Positions 52,750 to 63,020 are shown, counted from the stretch's first letter. The stretch is 64,000 bases of DNA from Xanthomonas arboricola (GCF_002940665.1 NZ_MIGY01000002.1:372001-436000); one strand, 5' to 3'. Notes: a model not told the origin generated them from the sequence alone. Numbers and translations are program-made.

Positions 52750-53726
52750 TGCCGCAGGTCTGGCTGTGGTGGTGTCTGTTGCACCTGACGGTCGCGGCAG
52801 TGGGGACCTGGTTGCTGCGACGCTACGCGCTGCATCGGCGTCTGCTCGATCATCCGGGCGAACGTCGCAGCCATGTGGTCGCCACTCCGCGTGGCGGTGG
52901 CATGGCAATCGTTGCCGCGCTGCTGTCCGGGTGCCTGACGGCAAGCGTGTTCTGGCCGGCGGCAGGCTCTGTCATCTATTGGTTCGCTGCCGGGCTGGTG
53001 CTGGTGGCCGGGGTAGGTTGGTGGGACGACCATCGTCCGCTCTCGGCCAGGCTGCGGTTCGCGATCCATCTGCTGGCGTCGGCCATGCTGGGTTGGCTGG
53101 TCAGCCGTTACACGGGCCAGCTCTGGGATGGCGTGCTCACCGCCATGGCATCGGTGATATTGATCAATGTCTGGAACTTCATGGACGGCATCAACGGCCT
53201 GGCCAGCAGCCAGGCGGCGCTGGCCGCACTGGCGTTTGCTGCGGTCGTGCCTGCCGCATGGGCGTGGGCGGGTCTTGCCGTCGCTGCATCCTGCCTGGGA
53301 TTTTTGCCGTTCAACTTTCCGCGTGCGCGCATCTTTCTGGGCGACGGCGGCAGTGGTGCATTGGGATATGTACTGGCTGCATTGCTGGCGCTGACGGTGG
53401 CCAGCGAGCAAGTGAGTTGGTGGATCAGCTGGTTGCCGCTGACCGCGTTTCTCGTAGACGCCGGCTTCACGCTGCTGTCTCGCATGCTCGCCGGGCAACG
53501 GTGGTGGGAGCCGCATGCCCAACATCTCTATCAGCGGCTGGCACGCAGGCTTGAGACGCACGTTCTGGTAAGCGCTATTTATTTCGCTTTCAGCGTCGCT
53601 GCTGTCTGCTTGTATGTGTTAATTCGTCATGATGCAAATTGGCTGCAGGTCTCTGGAGCCTTGGTATGGGGTCTAGGTGCCACCGCAATCTGGCATTTTC
53701 TGCGCGACGGACTGCGCAATTGCTGA
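52749..53726 (+). CDS. Undecaprenyl-phosphate sugar-1-phosphate transferase (WecA/WbpL-like)
   Basis: This 325-residue membrane glycosyltransferase 4 family protein attaches a sugar-1-phosphate to undecaprenyl phosphate to start a surface polysaccharide. Motifs are GVGWWDDHRPLSARLRFAIH (Asp pair), INVWNFMDGINGLASSQAAL and RARIFLGDGGSGALGYVLAA. About ten helices are visible. It begins inside the lapB stop codon (TGATG) and is followed by a dehydratase and galU, so it likely primes O-antigen or a related glycan. The sugar is not determined. Confidence 0.9.
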   Translation: MPQVWLWWCLLHLTVAAVGTWLLRRYALHRRLLDHPGERRSHVVATPRGGGMAIVAALLSGCLTASVFWPAAGSVIYWFAAGLVLVAGVGWWDDHRPLSARLRFAIHLLASAMLGWLVSRYTGQLWDGVLTAMASVILINVWNFMDGINGLASSQAALAALAFAAVVPAAWAWAGLAVAASCLGFLPFNFPRARIFLGDGGSGALGYVLAALLALTVASEQVSWWISWLPLTAFLVDAGFTLLSRMLAGQRWWEPHAQHLYQRLARRLETHVLVSAIYFAFSVAAVCLYVLIRHDANWLQVSGALVWGLGATAIWHFLRDGLRNC

Positions 53727-53739
53727 GTAATGGACGTTT

Positions 53740-55647
53740 ATGATTTCCTGGCGTGACCATTTGACCAAGGCCCTGCCGCAGGCTGCGGTGGTGCTGCATG
53801 ACCTGTTGATGGTGTGGGTGTGCTGGCAGCTGTTGCATGCCGGCCGCTACTCCATGCTGCGCGAGGCTCCCGATCTGCCGTTGTGGGATTGGCGCACCGC
53901 CGTGGTCCTGGTGGCACAAGGCCTGGTGTTCTGGAAGATGGGCCTGTATCGCGGGCTGTGGCGCTTCGCCTCGGTGCCGGACTTGTGGAACATCTTCAAG
54001 TCGAGTTTTCTGGGTCTGGTCGCGATCGTGCTGGCGCTGTCCTACGACCGCCTGGATGGGGTGCCGCTGTCGGTGTTGGTGGTCTACCCGTTTGCCCTGT
54101 CGGCATTGCTGGGTACCCCGCGGCTGCTGTATCGCGCCTGGAAGGATTACCAGATCGCGCACTCCGGCGATGCGGCGCAACGGGTGTTGATCCTCGGCGC
54201 GGGTCGCGCTGCCGAGGGTCTTGTCCGTGATCTGCGCCGCACCGGTGCATTCGTGCCGGTCGGGTATCTGGACGATGCCAACAATCTGCATGGCGCCAAG
54301 ATTCAGGGCCTCAACGTGCTGGGCAACCTGGACCAGGCCGCAGCCATCGCCAAGGAGACGGCAGCCAAACTGCTGGTCATCGCGATTCCGTCGCTGGACG
54401 CCTCGGGCATGCAGCGCGTGGTGGCCATCTGCGAAAGCACCGGGCTGCCGTTCCGTATGGTGCCCAAGCTGATCAACGTGCTGGAAGGGCGCTCGTTGCC
54501 CGGCGAGTTGAAGGAAGTCGCGATCGAGGACCTGCTCAATCGCAAACCGGTCACGCCGGATTGGCGCCTGATTCGCGACTGGTTGACCAACAAGACGGTC
54601 ATGGTGACCGGCGCGGGTGGCTCGATCGGTTCGGAAGTGTGCCGCCAGTGCGCCCGTCACGGTGCGCGGCGTATCGTGCTGCTGGAAATCGATGAGCTGG
54701 CATTGCTGACGATCGATTCGGATCTGCGTCGGTTGTTTCCCGATATCGAAGTGGTGCGTGTGCTTGGCGATTGCGGCGACCCGGCCGTGGTTGCGCATGC
54801 CTTGCATACCGCCCCGCCGGATGCGGTGTTCCATGCGGCCGCCTACAAACAGGTGCCGTTGCTGGAAGAACAATTGCGCGAGGCGGTACGCAACAATGTG
54901 CTGGCCACCGAAAACGTGGCGCGCGCCTGTCAGCGTGCACGCATCGAGACCTTCGTCTTCATCTCCACCGACAAGGCGGTCGAGCCGGTCAACGTGCTGG
55001 GCGCGAGCAAGCGCTACGCAGAGATGGTCTGCCAGAGTCTTGACGCGCGCGATGCGCCGACGCGTTTCATCACCGTGCGCTTCGGCAACGTGCTGGATTC
55101 GGCCGGCAGCGTGGTGCCGTTGTTCCGTGAGCAGATCCGGCAGGGCGGCCCGGTCACGGTGACGCATCCGGATGTGACCCGTTACTTCATGACCATTCCG
55201 GAAGCCTGCCAGCTGGTGGTGCAGGCTGCGGCCTCCGCCTCGCATGGCGCGATCTATACATTGGACATGGGCGAGCCGGTGCCGATTCGCCTGCTCGCCG
55301 AACAGATGATCCGTCTTGCCGGCAAACAGCCCGGTAAGGATGTGGCCATCCTCTATACCGGCTTGCGTCCGGGCGAGAAGCTGCACGAAACCCTGTTTTA
55401 TTCCGACGAGCACTATCGCCCCACCGCGCATCCCAAGATTCTGGAAGCCGGTGTGCGCGAGTTCTCGCACGAGCAGGTATTGCAGCTGGTGACGCGCTTG
55501 CGTGAGGCGGTCAACCGCTATGACATCAAGGCGATGGAAACTGTGCTGGGCAGTCTGATGCCGGATTTTGCGGCTGCTCGACGGAAAGTCGACGCGCGAT
55601 CTGATACGGTCGTTCCATTCCCCGCACGTGAGGTCAGAAGACTTTAA
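53740..55647 (+). CDS. WbpM/CapD-type UDP-sugar 4,6-dehydratase
   Basis: This 635-residue membrane protein resembles WbpM/CapD, which convert UDP-GlcNAc to 4-keto-6-deoxy sugars for O-antigen or capsule. About four N-terminal helices are followed by a first Rossmann-like domain (VLILGAGRAAEGLVRDLR) and a second, catalytic NAD-binding domain (KTVMVTGAGGSIGSEVCRQC). STDKAVEPVNVLGASKRYAEM carries the catalytic segment; as in this family, the usual Tyr of YxxxK is replaced, here by Leu. The stop overlaps the galU start (TAATG). Confidence 0.93.
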   Translation: MISWRDHLTKALPQAAVVLHDLLMVWVCWQLLHAGRYSMLREAPDLPLWDWRTAVVLVAQGLVFWKMGLYRGLWRFASVPDLWNIFKSSFLGLVAIVLALSYDRLDGVPLSVLVVYPFALSALLGTPRLLYRAWKDYQIAHSGDAAQRVLILGAGRAAEGLVRDLRRTGAFVPVGYLDDANNLHGAKIQGLNVLGNLDQAAAIAKETAAKLLVIAIPSLDASGMQRVVAICESTGLPFRMVPKLINVLEGRSLPGELKEVAIEDLLNRKPVTPDWRLIRDWLTNKTVMVTGAGGSIGSEVCRQCARHGARRIVLLEIDELALLTIDSDLRRLFPDIEVVRVLGDCGDPAVVAHALHTAPPDAVFHAAAYKQVPLLEEQLREAVRNNVLATENVARACQRARIETFVFISTDKAVEPVNVLGASKRYAEMVCQSLDARDAPTRFITVRFGNVLDSAGSVVPLFREQIRQGGPVTVTHPDVTRYFMTIPEACQLVVQAAASASHGAIYTLDMGEPVPIRLLAEQMIRLAGKQPGKDVAILYTGLRPGEKLHETLFYSDEHYRPTAHPKILEAGVREFSHEQVLQLVTRLREAVNRYDIKAMETVLGSLMPDFAAARRKVDARSDTVVPFPAREVRRL

Positions 55648-56540
55648 TGAGCAAGCGTATTCGCAAGGCCGTATTCCCCGTCGCAGGTCTTGGGACCCGC
55701 TTTCTTCCGGCAACCAAGACGGTGCCGAAGGAAATGCTGCCAATCATCGACAAACCGCTGATCCAGTACGCCGTCGACGAAGCCATCCAGGCTGGTTGCG
55801 ACACGCTGATCTTCGTGACCAATCGCTACAAGCACTCGATCGCCGACTACTTCGACAAGGCCTACGAGCTGGAGCAAAAGCTCGAGCGCGCCGGCAAGCT
55901 CGAACAGTTGGAGCTGGTGCGGCATGCTTTGCCGGAGGGCGTGCGTGCCATTTTCGTGACCCAGGCCGAGGCGCTTGGCCTGGGTCACGCCGTGTTATGT
56001 GCCAAGGCCGTGGTTGGCGATGAGCCGTTTGCGGTATTGCTGCCGGACGACCTGATTTGGAACCGTGGTGACGGTGCGCTGACCCAGATGGCGGATGTGG
56101 CCGAGGCCTCGGGCGGCAGCGTCATCGCCGTCGAGGATGTGCCGCACGACAAGACCGCCAGTTACGGCATCGTGGCCACCGATGCGTTCGATGGCCGCAA
56201 GGGGCGCATCAACGCCATTGTGGAAAAGCCCAAGCCGGAAGTGGCACCGAGCAATCTGGCGGTAGTCGGTCGTTATGTGCTCAGCCCGAAGATCTTCGAG
56301 CTGCTCGAACAGACCGGTGCCGGTGCTGGGGGCGAAATTCAGCTGACCGATGCGATCGCCGGACTGCTGCAGCAGCAGACCGTGGACGCCTATCGCTTCG
56401 AAGGCCGTCGTTTCGATTGTGGTGCGCACATCGGCTTGATCGAGGCGACCGTGCATTTCGCGCTCGAGCACGAGAAGCACGGCGGGCCGGCCAAGGAAAT
56501 CCTGCGCACTGCATTGGCCGAGGCCGACGCGCGCGGCTGA
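55647..56540 (+). CDS. galU: UTP-glucose-1-phosphate uridylyltransferase
   Basis: GalU makes UDP-glucose, the donor for surface glucans, xanthan and LPS. The 297-residue protein has AVFPVAGLGTRFLPATKTVPKEMLPI and DKPLIQYAVDEAIQAG at the N-terminus and FAVLLPDDLIW and FEGRRFDCGAHIGLIEA later. It begins in the stop codon of the upstream gene. A 12-bp hairpin follows. Confidence 0.97.
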   Translation: MSKRIRKAVFPVAGLGTRFLPATKTVPKEMLPIIDKPLIQYAVDEAIQAGCDTLIFVTNRYKHSIADYFDKAYELEQKLERAGKLEQLELVRHALPEGVRAIFVTQAEALGLGHAVLCAKAVVGDEPFAVLLPDDLIWNRGDGALTQMADVAEASGGSVIAVEDVPHDKTASYGIVATDAFDGRKGRINAIVEKPKPEVAPSNLAVVGRYVLSPKIFELLEQTGAGAGGEIQLTDAIAGLLQQQTVDAYRFEGRRFDCGAHIGLIEATVHFALEHEKHGGPAKEILRTALAEADARG

Positions 56541-56563
56541 TCGTCTGGCCATCGGCTGCATCC

Positions 56564-56591
56564 ACGAACGACGCCATCTGGCGTCGTTCGT
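56564..56591 (+). terminator. Hairpin after galU
   Basis: ACGAACGACGCC and its complement GGCGTCGTTCGT pair perfectly over 12 bp with a 4-nt loop. It lies 24 bp after the galU stop. There is no strong U-run, but the position fits a terminator. Confidence 0.6.
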
Positions 56592-56786
56592 CGTTGAGAT
56601 CTTCCGCTTGCGGGCCCTCCAGGTCGCGGTCCGCGTGCTGGTGCTGACCGGCATCGGCGTGTTGCTCGGCGTCACGCCGCCGCTGGCATTCGTCGCCGTG
56701 TCCGGCGTCGTGCCGACCTCCACGGCGGTGCTAGGGCAGCTGGCCGAGCCTGGCGATGTCGCCTGGCTGCAGGGTCACAAAAGCGT

Positions 56787-57107
56787 TCAGCCGTGCCGGC
56801 GTTGAGCGGCCGCGAAGGCTTCCAGCTGCGCAGGCGTGGCGTCTTTCTGGTGCCGCTGTTTCCAGTCGGCAAACGGCATGCCGTACACCGCTTCGCGTGC
56901 CTGCTCCTTGCTCATCGGCTGGCCATGCGCTTCGGCGGCTTCGCGGTACCAGTCGCCCAGGCAATTGCGGCAGAAGCCGGCCAGGATCATCAGATCGATG
57001 TTCTGCACATCCGGGCGCTGCTGGTTGAGATGCTGCAACAGACGGCGAAATGCGGCCGCTTCGATGGACGTGGCGATGGAATCGGGTGTCGAGGTGGTGT
57101 CGGTCAT
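56787..57107 (-). CDS. DUF1244 protein
   Basis: This 106-residue protein belongs to DUF1244, a small conserved family of unknown function. AFRRLLQHLNQQRPDVQNIDLMILAGFCRNCLGDWYREAA has the family's FCRNC cysteine pair, which could bind a metal. It is followed by a short helical part. The ATG at 57107 is chosen. The gene is divergent from folD with 49 bp between the starts. Confidence 0.88.
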   Translation of the reverse strand: MTDTTSTPDSIATSIEAAAFRRLLQHLNQQRPDVQNIDLMILAGFCRNCLGDWYREAAEAHGQPMSKEQAREAVYGMPFADWKQRHQKDATPAQLEAFAAAQRRHG

Positions 57108-57156
57108 GACGGAATCGGGGACAATAGACGGCCTTCGACTCTACACCTGACGCCCC

Positions 57157-58041
57157 ATGACCGTTTCCGCGCCAGCTGCCTCTGCTCCGGCCCGCCTTCT
57201 CGATGGTCGCCGCATCGCCGAGGAACTGCTCGACGGGCTGAAGCTGCGCGTGGATACGCGCCTGGCGGCCGGCAAGGCGCGCCCTGGGCTGGCGGTGGTG
57301 CTGGTCGGCGGTGATCCGGCCTCGTCGGTGTATGTGCGCAACAAGCGGCGTGCGGCCGAAAAGGTCGGCATCGAAGCCTTCGATTACGACTTGCCGCAGG
57401 GCACCAGCGAGGCCGAACTGGCGCTGCTGATCGACCAGCTCAATGCCGACCCCAAGATCCACGGCATCCTGATCCAGCTACCGTTGCCGGGGATTCCCGA
57501 TGCCAACCGCCTGATCCAGCGCATCGATCCGCGTAAGGACGTCGACGGCTTCCATCCGCAGAATGTCGGGCACCTGGCGCTGCGCGAATTCGGCCTGCGT
57601 CCGTGCACGCCGCGTGGCATTGTGACCTTGCTGGGGCACACCGATCAGCCGGTGCGTGGCCGCAACGCGACCATCGTGGGCGTGAGCAATCACGTCGGCC
57701 GGCCGATGGGCCTGGAGCTGCTGATCGCCGGTTGCACGGTCACCAGCTGCCACAAGTTCACCCCGCCCGAGGTGCTGGAAGCCAGCGTGCGCAACGCCGA
57801 CATCCTGGTGGTGGCGGTGGGTCGGCCAGGCCTGATTCCGGGCGAATGGGTCAAGCCGGGCGCAGTGGTGATCGATGTCGGCATCAATCGCCTGGACGAT
57901 GGCCGCCTGGTCGGCGACGTCGGTTTCGACGCGGCGGTGCGACGTGCGGCCTGGATCACGCCGGTGCCTGGTGGAGTCGGGCCGATGACGGTCGCCACGC
58001 TGATGCAGAACACGCTGGAAGCGGCCGACGCGGCTGGCTGA
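57157..58041 (+). CDS. folD: Bifunctional methylene-THF dehydrogenase/cyclohydrolase
   Basis: FolD interconverts 5,10-methylene-THF and 10-formyl-THF for purine and formyl-methionine synthesis. The 294-residue protein has the substrate-binding region [24 protein letters not shown] (catalytic Lys), [23 protein letters not shown] and [11 protein letters not shown], then the NADP domain [19 protein letters not shown] and [19 protein letters not shown]. It lies just upstream of guaBA. Confidence 0.97.
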   Translation: MTVSAPAASAPARLLDGRRIAEELLDGLKLRVDTRLAAGKARPGLAVVLVGGDPASSVYVRNKRRAAEKVGIEAFDYDLPQGTSEAELALLIDQLNADPKIHGILIQLPLPGIPDANRLIQRIDPRKDVDGFHPQNVGHLALREFGLRPCTPRGIVTLLGHTDQPVRGRNATIVGVSNHVGRPMGLELLIAGCTVTSCHKFTPPEVLEASVRNADILVVAVGRPGLIPGEWVKPGAVVIDVGINRLDDGRLVGDVGFDAAVRRAAWITPVPGGVGPMTVATLMQNTLEAADAAG

Positions 58042-58131
58042 GGCGCGCGTAACGCTGCATTGCAGTCGCGTTGTGTCTTCGTGAAGGCTTTCAGGGTAAA
58101 ATGCCGCGCTTCCCCAAACTCGGGTCCGCCG

Positions 58132-59589
58132 ATGCTCCGCATCCAGGCTGAAGCTCTCACCTACGACGACGTTTCCCTCGTCCCCGCTCATTCGATCGTC
58201 CTGCCCAAGGACGTCAGCCTGGAAACCCGGCTGACCCGCGATCTGCGCCTGAAACTGCCGATTCTCTCGGCCGCGATGGACACAGTGACCGAACACCGCC
58301 TGGCGGTGGCCATGGCCCAGCTGGGCGGCATCGGCATCATCCACAAGAATCTGACCCCCGCGCAGCAGGCCGGCGAAGTCGCCCGGGTCAAGAAGTTCGA
58401 ATCCGGCGTGATCACCGAGCCGTTCACGGTGAGCCCGGACACGACCATCGGCGAGGTGCTCAAGCTCACCCGTGCGCGCAACATCTCCGGTGTGCCGGTG
58501 GTGGATGGCAGCGAACTGGTCGGCATCGTCACCAGCCGCGACATGCGCTTCGAGAAGAAGCTCGACGATCCGGTCCGCCACATCATGACCAAGAAGGATC
58601 GCCTGATCACCGTGCGCGAAGGCGCCAGTGACGAGGAAGTGCTGGAGCTGCTGCACCGCAACCGCATCGAAAAGATACTGGTGGTCAACGACAGCTTCGA
58701 GCTGCGCGGCCTGATCACGGTCAAGGACATCCAGAAGAAGACCGACAACCCAAACGCCGCCAAGGACGGGTCCACGCGCCTGCTGGTCGGCGCGGCGGTC
58801 GGCGTAGGCGGCGACACCGAGCAGCGCATCGAACTGCTGGCGGCGGCCGGCGTGGACGTGGTCATCGTCGATACCGCGCATGGCCATTCGCAGGGCGTGA
58901 TCGATCGCGTGGCCTGGGTCAAGAAGGCGTATCCGCAGCTGCAGGTGATCGGCGGCAACATCGTCACCGGCGATGCCGCGCTGGCGCTGATGGACGCCGG
59001 CGCCGATGCGGTCAAGGTCGGCGTGGGCCCCGGGTCGATCTGCACCACGCGCGTGGTCGCCGGTGTCGGCGTGCCGCAGATCACCGCGGTGGACATGGTC
59101 GCCGAAGCGTTGCAGGACCGTATCCCGCTGATCGCCGATGGCGGCATCCGCTACTCCGGCGACATCGGCAAGGCGCTCGTCGCCGGCGCCTCCACGGTAA
59201 TGGTCGGCGGCCTGTTCGCCGGCACCGAGGAAGCGCCCGGCGAGGTCGAGCTGTTCCAGGGCCGTAGCTACAAGAGCTACCGCGGCATGGGCAGCCTGGG
59301 CGCGATGGAGAAGGGGTCCAAGGACCGTTATTTCCAGGATTCCAGCGATGCCGACAAGCTGGTGCCGGAAGGCATCGAAGGGCGCGTGCCGTATCGCGGC
59401 CCGGTCGGTGGCATCGTCCATCAGTTGATCGGCGGCCTGCGCGCGACGATGGGTTACGTGGGCTGCGCGACCATCGAGGAGATGCGCACCAAGCCGAAGT
59501 TCGTCGTCATCACCGGTGCCGGCCAGCGCGAAAGCCATGTCCATGACGTGCAGATCACCAAGGAACCGCCGAATTACCGCATGGGCTGA
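58132..59589 (+). CDS. guaB: IMP dehydrogenase
   Basis: GuaB oxidises IMP to XMP, the first step towards GMP. The 485-residue protein has two CBS domains in the middle (about residues 95-210), and the catalytic loop [19 protein letters not shown] with the active-site Cys. [14 protein letters not shown] is the flap region. I chose the ATG at 58132 ([21 protein letters not shown]); an in-frame start at 58060 adds a non-conserved leader. guaA follows after a 100-bp gap with an inverted repeat. Confidence 0.98.
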   Translation: MLRIQAEALTYDDVSLVPAHSIVLPKDVSLETRLTRDLRLKLPILSAAMDTVTEHRLAVAMAQLGGIGIIHKNLTPAQQAGEVARVKKFESGVITEPFTVSPDTTIGEVLKLTRARNISGVPVVDGSELVGIVTSRDMRFEKKLDDPVRHIMTKKDRLITVREGASDEEVLELLHRNRIEKILVVNDSFELRGLITVKDIQKKTDNPNAAKDGSTRLLVGAAVGVGGDTEQRIELLAAAGVDVVIVDTAHGHSQGVIDRVAWVKKAYPQLQVIGGNIVTGDAALALMDAGADAVKVGVGPGSICTTRVVAGVGVPQITAVDMVAEALQDRIPLIADGGIRYSGDIGKALVAGASTVMVGGLFAGTEEAPGEVELFQGRSYKSYRGMGSLGAMEKGSKDRYFQDSSDADKLVPEGIEGRVPYRGPVGGIVHQLIGGLRATMGYVGCATIEEMRTKPKFVVITGAGQRESHVHDVQITKEPPNYRMG

Positions 59590-59602
59590 TGCCCATGCGT
59601 GA

Positions 59603-59682
59603 ATGGGGAATCGGGAGTCGGGAATCGATGAACCAGCGTCTGCGCCGCTTTGCCCATTCCCGATTCCCCGTTCCCGATTCCC
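59603..59682. repeat. G-rich inverted repeat, guaB-guaA gap
   Basis: The left arm (59603-59630, GAATGGGGAATCGGGAGTCG and on) and the right arm (about 59651-59682, CCCATTCCCGATTCCCCG and on) are largely complementary around a short loop. The right arm ends 8 bases before the guaA ATG, as in the proA and omega-amidase cases. It could reduce guaA translation relative to guaB. Confidence 0.75.
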
Positions 59683-59689
59683 GGCGCCA

Positions 59690-61255
59690 ATGACCAACAT
59701 CCATAGCGACAAGATCCTCATCCTCGATTTCGGCGCGCAGTACACTCAGCTGATTGCGCGGCGTATTCGCGAGATCGGGGTGTATTGCGAGATCTGGGCC
59801 TGGGATCATGACCCGTCGGAGATCGCCGGTTTCGGCGCCAAGGGCATCATCCTGTCCGGTGGTCCCGAGTCGACCACCTTGCCGGGTGCGCCGGTTGCGC
59901 CGCAGGAGGTGTTCGACAGCGGCGTGCCGGTGTTCGGTATCTGCTACGGCATGCAGACGCTGGCGGCGCAGCTGGGTGGCGCTACGGAAGCAGCGGATCA
60001 GCGCGAATTCGGCCATGCCGAAGTCGATGTGGTGGCCGCCGATGCCTTGTTCGCTGGACTGACCGATCATGCCGGCGCGTCGCGCCTGAACGTGTGGATG
60101 AGCCACGGCGACCACGTGTCGCAGGTGCCGCCGGGCTTCACCGTCACCGCGGTGACCGACCGCATTCCGGTGGCGGCGATGTCCAACGAGGACAAGCGCT
60201 GGTACGGCGTGCAGTTCCACCCCGAAGTCACCCACACGCTGCAGGGCCAGACCTTGCTGCGCCGCTTCGTGGTCGATGTCTGCGGCTGCCAGACGCTGTG
60301 GACGGCGGCCAACATCATCGACGACCAGATCGCGCGCGTACGCGAGCAGGTGGGTGATGACGACGTCATCCTCGGTTTGTCCGGCGGCGTCGATTCGTCG
60401 GTGGTCGCCGCGCTGTTGCACAAGGCGATCGGCGACAAGCTGACCTGCGTGTTCGTCGATACCGGCCTGCTGCGCTGGCAGGAAGGCGACCAGGTGATGG
60501 CGATGTTCGCCGAGCACATGGGCGTGAAGGTGATCCGCGTCAACGCGGCCGATCGTTACTTCGCCAAGCTCGAAGGCGTGAGCGACCCGGAAGCCAAGCG
60601 CAAGATCATCGGCAACCTGTTCGTGGAGATCTTCGACGAAGAATCCAGCAAGCTGGCCAATGCCAGGTGGCTGGCGCAGGGCACGATCTATCCGGACGTG
60701 ATCGAGTCGGCCGGCAGCAAGACCGGCAAGGCGCACGTGATCAAGAGTCACCACAACGTCGGTGGCCTGCCCGAGCACATGAAGCTGGGCCTGGTCGAGC
60801 CGCTGCGCGAGTTGTTCAAGGACGAAGTGCGCCGCCTCGGTGTCGAGCTCGGCCTGCCGCGCACGATGGTGTACCGCCATCCGTTCCCGGGCCCCGGTCT
60901 GGGCGTGCGCATCCTGGGCGAAGTGAAGCGCGAGTACGCCGAACTGCTGGCCAAGGCCGATGCGATCTTCATCGACGAACTGCGCAAGGCCGACCTCTAC
61001 GACAAGACCAGCCAGGCGTTCGCGGTGTTCCTGCCGGTCAGGTCGGTCGGCGTGGTCGGCGATGCACGCGCCTACGAATGGGTGATCGCGCTGCGCGCGG
61101 TGGAGACCATCGACTTCATGACCGCGCACTGGGCGCACCTTCCGTACGATTTCCTCGGCACGGTGAGCAACCGCATCATCAACGAACTACGCGGCGTTTC
61201 GCGCGTGGTCTACGACATCTCCGGCAAGCCGCCTGCGACGATCGAGTGGGAGTGA
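59690..61255 (+). CDS. guaA: GMP synthase (glutamine-hydrolysing)
   Basis: GuaA aminates XMP to GMP. The 521-residue protein has an N-terminal class I glutamine amidotransferase domain (FGICYGMQT nucleophile, [10 protein letters not shown]) and an ATP-pyrophosphatase domain ([18 protein letters not shown]), then the dimerisation domain ending [17 protein letters not shown]. The C-terminus is complete. The ATG at 59690 starts [18 protein letters not shown]. An integrase gene follows 301 bp downstream, so the 3' end is a likely attachment site that has been rebuilt after insertion. Confidence 0.98.
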   Translation: MTNIHSDKILILDFGAQYTQLIARRIREIGVYCEIWAWDHDPSEIAGFGAKGIILSGGPESTTLPGAPVAPQEVFDSGVPVFGICYGMQTLAAQLGGATEAADQREFGHAEVDVVAADALFAGLTDHAGASRLNVWMSHGDHVSQVPPGFTVTAVTDRIPVAAMSNEDKRWYGVQFHPEVTHTLQGQTLLRRFVVDVCGCQTLWTAANIIDDQIARVREQVGDDDVILGLSGGVDSSVVAALLHKAIGDKLTCVFVDTGLLRWQEGDQVMAMFAEHMGVKVIRVNAADRYFAKLEGVSDPEAKRKIIGNLFVEIFDEESSKLANARWLAQGTIYPDVIESAGSKTGKAHVIKSHHNVGGLPEHMKLGLVEPLRELFKDEVRRLGVELGLPRTMVYRHPFPGPGLGVRILGEVKREYAELLAKADAIFIDELRKADLYDKTSQAFAVFLPVRSVGVVGDARAYEWVIALRAVETIDFMTAHWAHLPYDFLGTVSNRIINELRGVSRVVYDISGKPPATIEWE

Positions 61256-61556
61256 ATTGACGTCCTTCGAGGACTATCGCTAGCTATCGAAAAAGCGTCG
61301 TAACGTGTTGATTTGTTAGGTTAATATGCCGCGGCATCTATCGGTGGCTATCGCCGGCTAGCAAAACAAGTTGACGGTGGCGCTGGCGGTAAGAATCGAG
61401 GCCGGATTAAGACACTCTCGTTCACTATTGAGACTTTTACCGTCTTTGACGGTAAAAGTCTTCTCGGGAAAGCTTGTTTTACGCGGCTTTCCGGGCATCA
61501 GCAGGTCTCCAGGTCCCTGACGGTAAAAGCCGTCAAAAAACCGGAGGAAAACCTCG
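61256..61556. promoter_or_regulatory. Island left junction and integrase control region
   Basis: These 301 bp join guaA to the integrase gene. Two pairs of CTATCG with a 4-nt spacer lie at 61274-61289 and 61338-61353, 64 bp apart. A 14-bp perfect inverted repeat AGACTTTTACCGTC with a TTT loop lies at 61431-61461. A smaller hairpin TGACGG/CCGTCA lies at 61518-61535. The motif GACGGTAAAAG occurs in both. The CTATCG pairs may be arm-type sites for the integrase. The base composition is more AT-rich than the flanking chromosome. Confidence 0.6.
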
Positions 61557-62813
61557 ATGCTGACCGACGCTGCACTGCGAAATCTGAAGCCTAAGTCCAA
61601 GATTTATAAGGCTTCTGACCGAGACGGGATGTACGTGACGGTATCGCCCAGCGGTACCGTCACCTTCCGCTACGACTACCGGCTCCACGGCCGCCGCGAG
61701 ACGCTGACCTTGGGACGCTATGGCCCGGGCGGTATCTCGCTGGCGATGGCGCGCGAACTGCTCCTGGAGGCGCGCAAGTCCGTTCAGGCAGGCATATCCC
61801 CCGCGCTTGAAAAGCAACGCGAGAAGCGGCGGGTGGTCGCCATCAAGACCTTCGGCGCGGCGACAGAAGCATGGCTGACCAATGCGCGGTTGGCCGACAG
61901 CACCCGCGCCATGCGCAAGCACATCATCGACCGGGACATCCTGCCGGTGTTCCGCAATCGCCTGCTGACCGAGATCCAGGCCGAAGACCTGCGGGCCTTG
62001 TGCAACAAAGTCAAGGAGCGTGGGGCGCCGGCCACGGCAGTCCAGATTCGCGACATCGTGAAGCAGGTCTATGTCTACGCCATCGCCCACGGCGAGAAGG
62101 TGGAGAACCCTGCGGAGAGCGTGCGAGCCTCCTCGATCGCCACCTTCGTGCCCAAGGATCGAGCCTTGTCGCCGCTGGAAATCCGGCTGGTGATTCAGCA
62201 CCTGGAATTGGTGGCGACCTATCCGACCATCAGGCTCGCCTTGCGCCTGATTCTGCTGACGCTGGTGCGAAAGAGCGAACTGATCCAGGCCACCTGGGAT
62301 GAGGTCAATTTCGAGCGCGCGACTTGGACGATTCCGAAGCAGCGGATGAAGGGGCGCAATCCGCACATGGTCTACCTGTCGAGCCAGGCGCTCGACATCT
62401 TCGTCACGTTGCACGCTTGCGCGGCGGGTTCAAGGTTCGTTTTTCCGTCTCGTTACGATGCCGAGCGGTGCATGTCCAATGCGACCTTGAATCGGGTCAC
62501 GCAGCTCGTGGTACAGGCTGCGAAAACCAAAGGGCTGCCGCTGCAGCCGTTCACCGTCCATGACCTGCGCCGCACCGGCTCGACGCTGTTGAACGAAATC
62601 GGCTTCAACCGCGACTGGATCGAGAAGTGCCTGGCGCACGAGGACGGGCGTTCCTCGCGCTCGGTCTACAACAAGGCCGAGTACGCCGAGCAGCGGCGCC
62701 ACATGCTGCAAGAGTGGGCCAACCTGATTGAAGCCTGGGGCGGCGGGCAGACCTATGTGCCGAAGCTGGTGCCGAGGAGCGTGGTCGTGCCGGCGCTGAG
62801 CGCGATCGTATAG
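61557..62813 (+). CDS. Tyrosine recombinase, island integrase
   Basis: This 418-residue integrase has an N-terminal DUF4102-type arm-binding domain (LTDAALRNLKPKSKIYKASD, RETLTLGRYGPGGISLAMAR), a central SAM-like core-binding domain and a C-terminal catalytic domain. The catalytic Arg is in LVRKSELIQATWDE, the HxxR is in FTVHDLRRTGSTLL, the later His in KCLAHED and the nucleophile Tyr in SRSVYNKAEYAEQR. This type integrates P4-like phages and genomic islands at specific chromosomal sites. Its location beside guaA fits known guaA-directed islands. The chosen ATG follows CCGGAGG. Confidence 0.95.
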   Translation: MLTDAALRNLKPKSKIYKASDRDGMYVTVSPSGTVTFRYDYRLHGRRETLTLGRYGPGGISLAMARELLLEARKSVQAGISPALEKQREKRRVVAIKTFGAATEAWLTNARLADSTRAMRKHIIDRDILPVFRNRLLTEIQAEDLRALCNKVKERGAPATAVQIRDIVKQVYVYAIAHGEKVENPAESVRASSIATFVPKDRALSPLEIRLVIQHLELVATYPTIRLALRLILLTLVRKSELIQATWDEVNFERATWTIPKQRMKGRNPHMVYLSSQALDIFVTLHACAAGSRFVFPSRYDAERCMSNATLNRVTQLVVQAAKTKGLPLQPFTVHDLRRTGSTLLNEIGFNRDWIEKCLAHEDGRSSRSVYNKAEYAEQRRHMLQEWANLIEAWGGGQTYVPKLVPRSVVVPALSAIV

Positions 62814-62825
62814 GAGGGCCGCATC

Positions 62826-63020
62826 ATGATGTGCCTTGGATCGGCCTTTGACGGATCGGGCCAAGTTCATTTCTTCGAGGAAAAGATCACTTTGAGTGAT
62901 CGAAAACCTGGAAATCTGAACCTCCTGATGGTCGAGCCGCGCGATACGCGGGCCAATTCCGATGAGGCCAGGTTGTCACTTGACAACCTAGTCGATTGTC
63001 TCGATACTGGAGATCACTGA
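62826..63020 (+). CDS. Small island protein of unknown function
   Basis: A 64-codon gene begins 12 bp after the integrase stop, with a strong Shine-Dalgarno (AGGAGG) at 62814. The product (MMCLGSAFDGSGQVHFFEEK and on) ends ARLSLDNLVDCLDTGDH and matches no family that I know. Its stop overlaps the start of the next gene (TGATG), so it is translationally coupled to the HicA-like gene. It could be an antitoxin-like partner, but nothing in the sequence proves that. A second ATG is at 62829. Confidence 0.6.
   Translation: MMCLGSAFDGSGQVHFFEEKITLSDRKPGNLNLLMVEPRDTRANSDEARLSLDNLVDCLDTGDH

Noticed and set aside
56608..56805. 65-codon frame between galU and the DUF1244 gene
   Set aside because: It starts at a TTG without a ribosome site, overlaps the end of the DUF1244 gene and matches no family; it may only be a spacer.
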